This document shows, in pieces, positions 13,708-25,000 of a DNA stretch of 64,000 nucleotides (position 1 is its first letter; every line of letters begins with the position of its first letter). Made by a program: the position numbers and the translations under genes. Source of the DNA: Acorus gramineus (Eukaryota; Streptophyta; Magnoliopsida; Acorales; Acoraceae); contig CM060855.1 of assembly GCA_030737835.1 (NCBI GenBank), forward strand, positions 12,495,927 through 12,559,926, written 5' to 3'. Below the pieces are notes generated by a model. It ran no database searches, was not told where the DNA came from, and saw only the letters and a program-made list of their open reading frames with translations.

Positions 13708-14601
13708 TCACGGGTCGGGTCCACGGGTCGGGTCCAGACCCGGACCCGACCCGACCCGGACCCGATTACACGTGTAATATACCCGACCCGATTTGGACCC
13801 GACCCGAGTTGGACCCGACCCGGCGGACCCGAACAAAAAAACGGGTCGGGTCCGGGTCCACCCCGCCCCGACCCGTTGGACCCGTTGGACCCGACTGTTT
13901 TTTTTAATATATGCTCATATATTATAAGACCATTAGTATTAGTTGATACATAATTTTATTTTTTACTTAACTTATTTTTGTATGTACAAGTTCATAAATC
14001 ATAATCATAACAAGCTTATAAATCGGTTTGTTTTGGGCAATTAACTTATTAGCTTTTTAATTTGTATGATTAATTAGTTTGTTGCATGATTTATGTTTAT
14101 TATTTAGATTAATATGTTAGTGTTTATTGTTTTGAATGTTGTTTAGGTTAATTTTGTTTTGAATGCCGTTTAGGTTAGTTATGTTTATTATTTAGGTTAA
14201 TATGTTTTTTATGTTAGTGATTATTGTTTTGGATATTGTTTAATAATTCATTTACTTCTTTTGAATTGTATAAAATTACATTCAAACATAGTCCCATTAA
14301 CAATAATGTTTTATTACAAAAAATTTCAAATAGAATGATAAGGCAAACAAATACATGAGCTCTTTTTTTTTTTTTTTTTTTTACCCAACCATCCGGGTCG
14401 GGTCGGACCCGGACCCGACCCGGGTCCGACGGGTCCGGGTCCGGGTCCGGGTCCGGGTCCACATTTCCCCGGACCCGCCGGGTCTTGGGTTAGACCCGGA
14501 CCCGCCGGGTCTTGGGTTAGACCCGGACCCGCCGGGTCTTGTCACGGGTCGGGTCCGGGTCCACCCCGACCCGACCCGGACCCGACCCGTTGACATGCCT
14601 A
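13708..14601. mobile_element. GGGTCC-rich hAT-type element, copy A
   Basis: About 894 bp. Its subterminal regions are arrays of GGGTCGGGTCC-like units (13712-13895, 14393-14592). The right end (inverse: TAGGCATGTCAACGGGTCGGG) matches copies B and C; the left terminus has lost about 10 bp. CCGGTGA flanks both sides (13700-13706, 14602-14608), as expected for an 8-bp hAT duplication with one mismatch. The A+T-rich middle is shared with the other copies. It interrupts the AHL fragment. Confidence 0.85.
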
Positions 14602-14900
14602 CCGGTGAGTGATATCGCCAACGAAGGCGCCAGCTTCACGACAGAGGAGGGGGGGGGGGAAGAGGGTTCCGGAGAGGGAGAGAATGTCGAAGCGGCCGTG
14701 GAGGATGAGAAGAGAGGAGGCAGAGGTGGGTGGCAGAGGGTGACGTTGGAGACGGCGCCGCTGCCGCTTAAGATGGAGATGTCAAGGCGGCCTCGACTCC
14801 TGAAGGCGGAGACAGCATTCACCACGTTGGTGCCCCCCGCCAGTTCGAGGACCGCTGGCCTCATCGTGGCGTCGCTGTCCATCGTCAATGGAAGGGTCAT
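14602..14900 (-). pseudogene. AHL (AT-hook nuclear-localized) PPC-domain fragment, frameshifted
   Basis: Read on the minus strand, this G+C-rich patch encodes PPC/DUF296-domain sequence: MRPAVLELAGG, then NVVNAVSAF, ISILSGSGAVSNVTL and, in a second frame, LHGRFDILSLSGTL, returning to the first frame for SSVVKLAPSLAISLTG. These are the ordered signature blocks of plant AHL proteins, which bind AT-rich DNA and form nuclear complexes. At least two frameshifts are needed: one near 14700-14730, the other at the run of nine G at about 14651-14659. The AT-hook part (RGRP motif) expected upstream is absent; the DNA above 14905 is A+T-rich. The 3' side is cut by a hAT element at 14601, and a few matching codons (TGSQG) resume at 13690-13706 beyond it. 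The run of G could be a base-calling error, but the missing ends still make it a broken copy. Confidence 0.78.
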
Positions 14901-15392
14901 GTTTAATTTATAGTCCTGGGAGGAATTGGTTCTTAGCAGGCCGAGTCAGCATTAAATTAAAATTTAATAAATTTTTTAATCCATATTAAAAAAAAAGATT
15001 TAAATTTAAAATATATATAAATTAAAGAAGTTTATGTTCATCATGAACATTATATATCTCGTAAAATTGATATATATACACAAAATATATATAAGAAAAT
15101 GACACTATTAAATTGAGCGTTGTTACACGCAGTATGTGATTAGTCTCAAATGCAGTTCTGCATACCTCATTAGTTATTCAGAGGAGTGTATACCTCCTTA
15201 GATGAGTATGTACCTCGATATAAAAAATTTCATTTATTGAAAATATGATGAAAATTAGAAATGAAGTAATATACATTTTTTTATTAAAATATATATTTCA
15301 TTAAATTATGTTTACTAATTTTAAAAAATTAAAAATTGTACGGACTGTCTGTGAGACTATCCACATGACACCCTAGTATTTCCTATTCAAAT

Positions 15393-15982
15393 TAAGGGTT
15401 ATCAAAAAGCCCGCGGCCCGAAAGCCTGGCCCGCCCCGCCCGGGCTAGTAGGGCCAAAGCCTGGCCCGAGCCCATTCGCGGGCCCGGCCAATTTTCGGGA
15501 CTGGCCGGGCTTGTGCCGCCCTTTTGGGCCCGGCCCGCAGGCCCGCTCGAAGTGGGCCTATTCGGGCTAACCCGTAGGCTCATGGGAGGCAATCCAATAA
15601 ATGAGTAACATATAATTTTTATTTGAATTGTGGTTGAATTATACAAATTATTGATATTTATGTAGGTGCCAATCTAATTAAGTACATGTAGTTATTTATT
15701 TTTTCAAATAATTAATTTATTTAATATTTTTATTTTGAAAATTCAATAGATATAAATATTTTTTTTAATATTATACTTTAAATTTTGTGTTATTTTAACA
15801 TTATATATAAATGAACAACTTAAAATTAAAAATCAAAAGAAATAAGATGTTTAGAATTTGGGCCCGTGGGCCCAAACCCAGGCCCGCCCGTGAGGCCCGT
15901 TTAGGCCCGGGCCTGTGGGCAGGGCCTGGGCCCTATTATTTTGTCGCGGCCTGGCCCGGCCCGGGCCCGTTGCCGACCCCTA
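15393..15982. mobile_element. GGGCCC-rich hAT-type element, different family
   Basis: 590 bp, flanked by perfect 8-bp duplications ATTCAAAT (15385-15392 and 15983-15990). The right end inverse is TAGGGGTCGGCAACGGGCCC; the left end is TAAGGGTTATCAAAAAGCCC. Subterminal GGCCCGGGC-type arrays surround an A+T-rich core. Non-autonomous: no transposase. Confidence 0.88.
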
Positions 15983-16365
15983 ATTCAAATAATACAAATC
16001 AATTATTATCAAATATGGATCTATATTTTTTTATCAAACTCTTTTTCAGATAATAACTTAATATGCAAGAGATTAATAGTCTACTCACACTCAAATGAGT
16101 TTTATAACCTCTCTAAACTAAATTAAAGATAAAATAGTATATTGATTTTGACAAATCTTGACCTGGCTACAGCCCGGCCAAGCCTACTCATGGCTCCACC
16201 CGTGTTTCTTAGTTCTTTTAATTTTTCATGGAATTGGAGGCGATGGACGCGCTTTGCGAGGGGAGAGTCAGAGGAGACGGAGGAGAAGATGGTGCGGGCG
16301 TTGGATCCACGGAGGAGGAGTGCAGCCTCGTAATAGTGTATGTGCTATCTGATACGTGCTGTTTG

Positions 16366-17241
16366 TAGACCTGTCAACGGGTCGGGTCGGGGTGGACCCG
16401 AACCCGACCCGTGGCAAGACCAGACGGGTACGGGGAAATGTGGACCTGGACCAGGACCCGTTGGACCCGGATGGTTGGTAAAAAAAAAAACAAAAACAAG
16501 AAGAGCTCATGTATTTGTTTGCCTTATCATTTTATTGAAATTTTTTTTAATAAAACATTATTATTAATGAGACTATGTTTGAATATAATTTTATATAATT
16601 CAAAAGAAGTAAATGAATTATTAAACAACATCCAAAACAATAATCACTAACAAAAAAAATATATTAACCTAAATAATAAACATAACTAATTATACAAACA
16701 TTCAAAACAATATTAGCCTAAACAGCATTCAAAACAATAAACACTAACATATGAACCTAAATAATAAACATAAATCATGCAACAAACTAATTAATCATAC
16801 AAATTCAAAAGCAAACAAGTTAATTGTCCAAAACAAACCGATGACAATACATTACTAAGTTTATTATATATTAAACAATCAAATTCTTGCAAATTGCAAC
16901 ATCAACACAACAAAAAAAATGTTATGATTATGATTTATGAGTTTATTATGATTATGATTTATGAACTTGTGGATACAAAAATAAGTTAAGTAAGAAATAA
17001 AATTATGTATCAACTAATACTAACGGTCTTATAATATATGAGCATATTTTTTAAAAACAATCGGGTCTCGGGTCCAACGGGTCGGGACGGGGTGGACCTG
17101 GACCCGACCCGTTTTTGTTTTCGGGTCCACCGGGTCGGGTCCAACTCGGATCGGGTCCAAATCAGGTCGGGTATATTACACGTGTAATCGGGTCCGGGTC
17201 AGGTTGGGTCTGGGTCTGGACCCGACCAGTAGACAGGCCTA
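16366..17241. mobile_element. GGGTCC-rich hAT-type element, copy B (inverted relative to A)
   Basis: 876 bp with perfect 8-bp duplications GCTGTTTG (16358-16365 and 17242-17249). Ends TAGACCTGTCAACGGGTCGG and (inverse) TAGGCCTGTCTACTGGTCGGG are terminal inverted repeats. The interior is the reverse complement of the interior of copy A. Confidence 0.93.
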
Positions 17242-18079
17242 GCTGTTTGGGTGAAGCTAGTACAAGCATACAAAGATGCATAGGAGAGATGAATGAAGGT
17301 AGAGAGTTTTGCACTATATTCGACCCAGCTTAGTCGATCATTACATAAATGGGTGACTCTGTATGGTTGACCTGGGAGGTTTAAATCATATTTTTTGGAT
17401 CGAACGGTATTCGATCAGGTTTGGTCGCGCCCCACTAACACACTGACGACTTTATGGTTAACCTAAGAGGTTAAAATCACATATATCGGGTCGAACGGGA
17501 GAGTAAGGAAGTCGAGTTCTAAATTCTGTTCGACCAAAATCAGTCGACCAGATTTCACATGACGATTGTGTGTGGTCGAAATGGGAGAGATGGCGTGGCG
17601 GGGTTAACCATTCAAGAAAAAAAATTGAGTATGGTTTTTTTTTTTTTCACTGGCGGGTTTAGAAAAAAAATTGGTGGGGATAGACACGCCCTAAATCTAA
17701 TGTTATGGATTTGAAAAAAATTGAGTACAATTCTTTTTTTTTACCTCAATTATAGTCCTCACATGCTTTAAATTTTTTTTTATAGTATATCTCATTTAAT
17801 AAGTTATATACTTTTATAAAAAAAAAGTATACACTACAATGTATTGTATGGATCTATTTATAGAAAATATAAAAAAAAAAACGTGATGTAAACCTTGTCA
17901 ATGGGAGTTTATGATGCTATTGAGATCTACCTCGGAATTGGGCAAGAAGAAAAGATTTCAAACTTGACTTTCCGGGCTGTTCAAGCAAAAAAAAGAAAGG
18001 GGGCCTTTATTTTCACCCCTTGAGATACTCAACCCACCCCTTAAAAAAAAAAAAATTCAATTTTTTTTTTTAGACATAA

Positions 18080-18500
18080 ACCCACCCAGAACCCTTCTCC
18101 TTCGAGCAAACCCAGCATGTCGTATGTGATCGTGACGAGGTGAGGGTTTGAGGAAGGTGTATCGTGATGTGATTCTCGATCCGCTGGAAGAGCAATTTGT
18201 TGTTTGTGGTGGGCTGCGACTGTGGAGGGGTAGAGGAGTCGTCATCGGAGGCGGTGGCATCAAAGCAGAGGTGGTGGGAGGAGGGTCCGTCTTTGATGGC
18301 CGTGGTGGGCGAGGATTGGAGGGGCGGCCACGGAGGGGGGAGAGTCGCGGGTGCGTGGTGGTGGGAGAGGAGGGACAGTAGGGGAGGGACTTATTGAAGG
18401 ACTTCCTGGTGTAGACCTTTTCTCTCGCCCACCTATGATTGTCGTGAGATCCGTCAATGCCACCTCCGCCGTCACCCCCCCCTAGAGGACCCGAAGCCAT
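18080..18500 (-). pseudogene. Possible GTE (BET bromodomain) N-terminal fragment
   Basis: A G+C-rich island inside A+T-rich DNA. From an ATG at 18500 the minus strand reads MASGPLGGGDGGGGIDGSHD, then HRWAREKVYTRKSFNKS, which resembles the N-termini of plant GTE-class bromodomain proteins (an acidic/Gly start followed by a KVYTRK motif). After that the frame turns into Pro/Ser/Thr-rich sequence with no recognisable NET-side or bromodomain region, and other frames look equally plausible. No bromodomain is found downstream on this strand. It may be a retro-copied or captured 5' fragment; the family call rests on about 30 residues. Confidence 0.35.
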
Positions 18501-20220
18501 TCGTGTCAAAAGGAACAGAAGAAACCTGGTTTGGAGTGAGAAGACCTAGAAGGGGGGAGAGAATGAGAGAAAAAAACCTAATTTGGGAGATGGACGACAG
18601 ATAGAGTGAGATGGGGCTAAGAGTGGGTTCCTAGAGTAATTGAAGGGGTGGGAGTAAAGGCCACCTAAAAGAGATGAGAATGAAGTTAGCATTATTTTTT
18701 TTATTATTGTTATTTCTATCAAGGACAAATAGAGTGGCTTATCAAGTCATCATTTATCATAGTTTTGAGTCTTTCATATATCACAATCTCTAGAAAGATC
18801 CTTAACCAATCCAATCCGTTTAAATCGGATGGGATTTAAATTAAATAAATAAATAAGGATCCCATATGGTTGGTGATACACTCGTTTTGTAATACTTAAC
18901 TCAATACATAAAATCTTAAATAAAAATGACTATTTTTTTTATAAAATTAAATAAATATATATATCAAAAAAAAAAAATAACATGCACGATCACTTTAGTG
19001 AAACATTTTTTTCTTTCAAAAATCGCATCCACACACACAGAAATCTCAAACCCAAACCCAATTAAATCACCTTAACATTGGTCTCATAAATGATATATAA
19101 TGATGATTGATTATTATTAGTCCGTTTGGAAGTGGGGGGTACACCGCCAGATTTTTTGAACGCAGTGTTTGGGCGTGGGTGTGGAAATTTCTTGCGATCA
19201 AATTTAGCTCCAAAAAAAGACAGGAGGATTTGGTAGTCAAACTCGCACCCAATGTTGTTGTTTGAGAGAGTTACTAAAAAACCCCCCTGTTCATTAATGA
19301 GCTTGCGTGTGCTGATACACTATCACCAACTGCATGACTTTTTTTTATAATAAAAAAACGTAGTATGGAATCATTCCAACAACAACCAAGAAGGTTAAAA
19401 AATAAATAATAATAAGTTGATACAATACAATACAGCCACCAGAGTAACCGAATATATATTGATTTGAAACCATTAACATGACAAAACAAAAAAAAAAAAT
19501 CATATCAGTTTTGTTTTCAAATTCAATTCATCCCCACCCCTGTAAAGTAAAGTATGAAAATGCTGATCATCAGCTAATATGAACTGTTTCACAAACAATG
19601 AAACCAAACCACCTGCCATACATGAACACATAAAAGAAAAGAACATCCTGCCCATAAAAAAAAAAAATAAAAAAAAAAAAAAAAATCCAGAATATCTCAA
19701 CATCTCATTATGGAATTTCTCCAAGTTTGGATCCATTAAATTAAAATTGGGCCACCTCTTCTCTTCTGCTGCAAACCAAATTGAAGCATAATATAATAAT
19801 AATCAGATTTGCAGTAAAGTTTGCATTAAGCAAGAATGATGTGATGGTTAGAATAGGGTTATATGTACTCTTCTCTTCTCGATTACGGTTCAATCTACGT
19901 GCAAGAGCAATTTGGTCCCGAATTGAATCGCGTTCTACTGACATTGCTATGTCATCCGATCCCATGAAAAAAAAAACCACTATCAGAAAAATAAATTTTA
20001 TTTTGATACCTATACGCCTATATATATAATAAAGTCATCTACTGACAGAAAAATTAAATTATGTTATACCAAACCACCCACCTATACCCCTCTGTTCTAC
20101 TAGAATTCAATAAGCCCTCTCTAGCAACAATTCTCAATGTCAAATCAGATGTTTTTAAACTCTCTCTCATCATAGCTAATCCTTCTTCTCTCTAAAAATT
20201 TCCTAACAAGATTAGTATAC
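18501..20220. other. Gene-free stretch
   Basis: A+T-rich with several A-runs (such as 19665-19685) that could be old retroposon tails. Nothing else recognised. Confidence 0.5.
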
Positions 20221-20224
20221 CCTT

Positions 20225-20418
20225 CTTTGTTCAGTGACTGTCCTGGCTTATTACCAACTTGCATCTAAGCGTATATTCACCAAAATGGCATGCTTTCTGA
20301 TTGTCCCATGAAGCTTTTGCTCGGTTTGTGTTGATCCTTCTCTTCCCTTTGTTCTTACAAGCCACCTCTTTTACTCTACGTTGAAGTGATGACTGGGACT
20401 GGTTATCCATCTGCCCAT
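20225..20418 (-). other. Candidate coding segment, basic Arg/Lys-rich, unknown
   Basis: The minus strand has a CAG acceptor-like site just before an ATG near 20412. An open stretch follows with SQSSLQRRVKEVACKNKGKR and RAKASWDNQKACHFGEY. It lies downstream of the candidate exon at 20881 in the same direction, so the two could belong to one gene. The family is not recognised; the Trp-containing block vaguely recalls plant SANT-like domains, but too little is present to claim this. Confidence 0.25.
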
Positions 20419-20880
20419 TAATATCACATATACATAATATAGATAGTGACGAGGAATAAATTCACAGTTTATGGGACTACTGAAAGACCTATCCATATAT
20501 ACAGACAAATGTGGAATACAATCCAATAACAATGTATTCAAATCATATAAATAGTATAGAGTTCAGCAATACATTGATATCATACACAAAAGACCGAAGA
20601 TTATCAACCGAACGCCCTAGTAAATAAAAAAAGAATTTCTAGGTTGACAAAGGAACCATTATAGCTAGGAATTAGAATATTTTATAAGAATTAGAGTCAG
20701 AGCGAGGAACAAAAAGGATAGCCACTGCACCAAGTTATTAAAATCACAAATTATGAAATAATAACATTGATTATAAAATTATATTTAAAAATAAAAAAAT
20801 CTGCACTGATCATGAAAACACAGATACTTAACAAACACACAAGATGGTCAAAACATTGAACAAATCAAAACCACTATAGA

Positions 20881-20999
20881 GGGAGAGACTCTGATGAGAC
20901 CTTCTTGGGCAGCCCTTTGACCTTCCTTTGTAGCTGATTAGCCGATGACAGGAGGTCCACCGCGTAGGACCTTGAGATCGGCACCGTCACTAGCTGAAA
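20881..20999 (-). other. Candidate exon, unknown protein
   Basis: On the minus strand, directly after a plausible acceptor (TGTTTCAG), 39 open codons of clearly higher G+C than the flanks read LVTVPISRSYAVDLLSSANQ and then QRKVKGLPKK before a TAG. A GT after the second Lys of PKK could serve as a donor. I do not recognise the family. No partner exon upstream (above 21000) could be supported. It could be a terminal exon of a gene I cannot rebuild or a captured piece. Confidence 0.3.
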
Positions 21000-21689
21000 C
21001 ATGGGACAACATTCAATTTCATATAATAAAAAAAATTACACAATGTTGGTCAAACATTGATGGGAGTTGAAAAACTACCCAAACAAAGTTAAAAATTAAT
21101 GGATTTTGTAGTCTGTTGGGGGCGCTTAGAGGAGGGTTTTCTATGATTTATTCATTGGCGGCGAGTATATAAGAAAATGAAAAATGAAAGTTGGGTAGAG
21201 TGTTTTTTGGTTCAGGACATTGTTTGGTATTTGCGAAAATGTTAGGGGACAGTGTAGTAATTTCTGCCTCAATTGTGTTTCAAACATAGTGTTTAATTGC
21301 ATTAAAAAGTGAGACCAATTAATACGTACAACACCAGACTCCAATTTTAGTTTTACCAACGCAATAATTTGTTTGGATGAGCGATCTATGTTTTTTTGGT
21401 GTTTCACAACACAAACGCGGGTGTATCGTGGATCCACACGAACCCTTAAACTGCGTTTGGTTCACAATTACAAAACTGATTTTAAACAAAAAAAAAAATG
21501 GGTTTAAAACTAATTTTATATGAAGCTTCATTTTCACAACTTCTGAAAAAACTCAAGTTTTGAACATTTTTCATAGGCATCTGTCTGTAGCTTTTAACCC
21601 TAGTTTTTTCTGTTTGAAAACAGGTTTGAAAAAATAAACTTCCTATAAACCCAAAAGCTGTCTAAACCAGTTTTCAAATGGAGTCTTAA

Positions 21690-22042
21690 TTGTCTAATGG
21701 GATATAAGTCTTACTAGATGAAACACACAATTTCTTATTTTATATGTCAACTTCATTATTTTCAAATTATACACATTAAAAAAAAAAAAATCAAAACAAA
21801 CTCTATTGCGTGACAGGCGGGCTGGGGAAGCGCGCGCAGGCAATTGGATTACACACTTACACGAGTGCGCCGTCCTTTGCGCGCGCGCGCCCGAACGGAT
21901 GCATTTGCAATCTGACCCGCCAAATGACCCGACAACGCGATCCGGGCCGAGAAAAGAAAGGACCACCCAACCAGTCCTCTTCATCCTTTCATTTCATACT
22001 CTCTCTCTCTCTCTCTCCGAAAAGAACTCGTAACAGACAGAC
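21690..22042 (+). promoter_or_regulatory. Upstream region and 5' leader of the DUF8204 gene
   Basis: The sequence turns G+C-rich from about 21815 (GCGCGCGCGC near 21880). A (CT)n tract at 21999-22017 sits 25 bp before the ATG, a common arrangement in plant 5' leaders. No TATA box can be assigned with confidence. Confidence 0.45.
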
Positions 22043-25000
22043 ATGGAGGAGCCGGGAAGCAGAGAAGGCGGGGGAGGTGACGACCTCACCCAATCCGTCG
22101 GCGGTGAATACGATGGAGGAGGAGCCGCCGAAGTCGGCGGAGGCGGCGGCGGAGGGTCTAAAAAGGCGAAGTCTTGCAAGGGGTGCCTTTTCTACACATC
22201 GTCTCTCAAGTCTAACGCCCGGAATCCATTCTGCCTTGGCATCTCCCGGTCGTTACCACAAGGTTTCACCTTCGTTTTTCTTCTTCTTTTGTTTTGATTC
22301 GTCTGTAGTTCACTAGGGTTTCATGGACATGCAGATCTTGGTTTTTCTTCCTTAATGTGTTGATTTATTTGAGATTATTCAATCTCTACTGCATATTTTG
22401 GGTTGGAAGTGAATAAAGATAATGTGAAAGATCGTATTTTTATGTGTTTTTTTTTTTTAGATCCTCGTAGGGATCTTCTTTGGAGATGAGATTCGTTCAA
22501 GCTTAAAGTATTTTTATATTAGTAGCCGGAAAGGGAAAATTATGCATCCTTGAGCTCTTTTTTTTAAAAAAATACAGGAGAATCTTATTGCAAGAAAACC
22601 CCAAAAAAGGAGACGACAGATCTCCTTACAACCTAAAAGAAAGAAAGGAAAGTACAAGATTAAGCCAGGCCGAATAATACTATGTCCCCCCCCCCCCCCC
22701 AACCATCGCCACAATGGATCGAGGTGAAGACTCCTCCAAAATGAATTTTACCCAATCCATAAGCTTTGAGGAGATTGCGGCCCAAATATTTTCCCAAAAT
22801 TGAGCATTTAAAAAAAAAATAGATTGGAGAATTCATATTCAAATTGACACCTCTTGAACATAGGTGACAAAAAGATCTCCAAAGGAAATAAAAATCAAAA
22901 CAAGGAAGAAAGAAAGAAAGAAGGCCCCAATTGGAGCATAACAACATAATACAAAACCAAGAGAAGAAAGAAAAACCCCCCAAAATTTTCAAAAGTCCCA
23001 TAGGGAAAAAACCACTAGCTATTCCCATTAGAGCCTGTAATAGTAGATGCAGACTCCTCACCAAGAAGAATCATAATCCAAGCCCGGAGAGATACTGTGA
23101 TCGCCTCACCATCCAAAATGTATTCCTTGTGTGATTCTTCTCTCAGGAAATTTTCTGCGCAATCCAAATCCCCAACAAACCATGGTGGGGAAATAAGGCC
23201 ATGGAAATTGGAATTTGGAATTAACAATGGATGTGTTAGATGTTGTCGGATTTTATATGCATGCTGGAAAGCTGAATTTCCTGGATCTGGATTTGCATCT
23301 ACTTCAGAGTTTATGTTTTTTTTTCCCAGTTCTGTAAAGAGTGGCGTTAACAATAGATTCTTCTGCAAAATCCGACTTTTTAAGGCAAAGTTTGAATCGG
23401 TTGAGTAAATACGGGAAATTCTTCTGAAAATCAAAGGAGAAGGTAGATAAAGTGTTGAATGGATCATGTAAATCAATTCAAATCATGCCTCTTGTGACTT
23501 GTCGAAACATTTGAGTGACAAAAATTGAAAAAAAAAAATCTTCCAAGGGAAATTGATCTGTGTGAAGATTTCAGAATACATGGGAAAGCACCTTATGGTG
23601 TCAAAAGGCTGGTTGCAGATATAATCTGGCTGCCAGCAATGTATGTTTGCATGGGGATTGAAGATTCTTTGTGGAATAGGGGATGATGGGGTATATCTTG
23701 CTTAAGATTTGTTTAAACTTTTTTTGCTTTTGAAGGTTTATAGATTAATGATAATCTTGGTCTTGGGGGACATCTCGCTTATAATTATAAAAAAAAAAGA
23801 AGCCCTGGTGTATCAATGAAAAGTCCAGGTCCCAGTTGTATTCTTAAGTTTTATTCAGTGCATGCTAATCGAGCCTCATCCAAGTAGGTTCATTTAGAAT
23901 TTTTCTTTCTTTTTCAGGCAGTGGGGTTGAGTTTCTCCAGTTTGTAAAAGAATTTTGATGCAATATGGAATATTCAAGGAAGTGGTGTGATACAAGCCCA
24001 GTAATAGTGTAAATACCTTCTTTTGGACGGACAGCCTCTCAAGCTTGCGAAGAAACCTTTTGGAATCAGACAGATAGTTGGCTACATGATGTTGATCTTG
24101 ACATGGAGGAGAAAGATACTATAGAGCATTGAGGTGGGTATTGCGACCAAAGAATAATTTCTAAGTTCATCAGTAGAAGGGTGCTCTAAATTGGGATCTA
24201 CGAAGACACACTTTCATAAACAAATATGACACACGAAAACGCCTTTGAATGTGAGAGTTTCATCTGGCCAATTACTTTGGACAAACTTCTTACCAAAGTG
24301 AGGAGGAAAAAGTGGATCACTGATGGAAATATGATGTGTGAATTGTGTGTTGCACATTTTGAAACAACGTCACATCTCTTTTATAATTGCATACTCGGTA
24401 AGAAGATTTGATCCAAGGTGGGAACCGTAATAGGAACTCTTGCTTCTTCCAAAGGATGATGTTAGAAGTCCGATATCCAAGTGTACATGCATGATTGCAC
24501 ATGCAGTTTGATGGTGCTTGTGGCTCGCGTATTAGGAGAATGTTTGACTGAGTATCACTAATCTTCTTTGAGACCGGGAAGGCATATTATGGATTTGGTT
24601 TTAAAGAGAGTGGGGAAAGGGTGGTTGCTGCTGCAATTGTGTGTAAAGACATCCTGGGGTGTGGTTAAGGTGTCCGGCAGCATTGTTTGCTATTGTTTCT
24701 TTCCTGATTATTTTTTTTATTTTTTGATAATGTAAGAGGGAGGCCCCTCGTTTCCCTTTTCAGGGGATTTTACTTCCATTGAGACATGGAATATCTGTTG
24801 CTTCTGCTTTGAAAGAAAAGTGCCCAACCCAAGCAAGACCATCCAAAACTTTGGTTGCAAGTCCAGTTCTCAGCCACTGAAGTGTGGGTTTGAACTTCTT
24901 GATTCCAAAGAGAGGCAATGACGGAACAGAAGGCTAGGAGAACAAACTAAACTGTGCATCTTCCTTTCCTTCCTTTGTATAACCACTGGATAGTGGAAAC

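Noticed and set aside
14355-14612. ORFs on both strands with long Arg-Val or Asp-Pro repeats (also 13502-13953, 16340-16650, 17115-17333)
   Set aside because: They are translations of the GGGTCC-rich subterminal arrays of hAT elements, open in several frames at once; not genes.
14517-14900. 127-residue minus-strand ORF as an intact gene
   Set aside because: Its end runs into hAT terminal sequence and its middle is out of frame with the AHL domain; treated as a pseudogene fragment.
21810-22316. 168-residue ORF overlapping the DUF8204 first exon
   Set aside because: Out of frame with the conserved protein and crosses the exon 1 donor.
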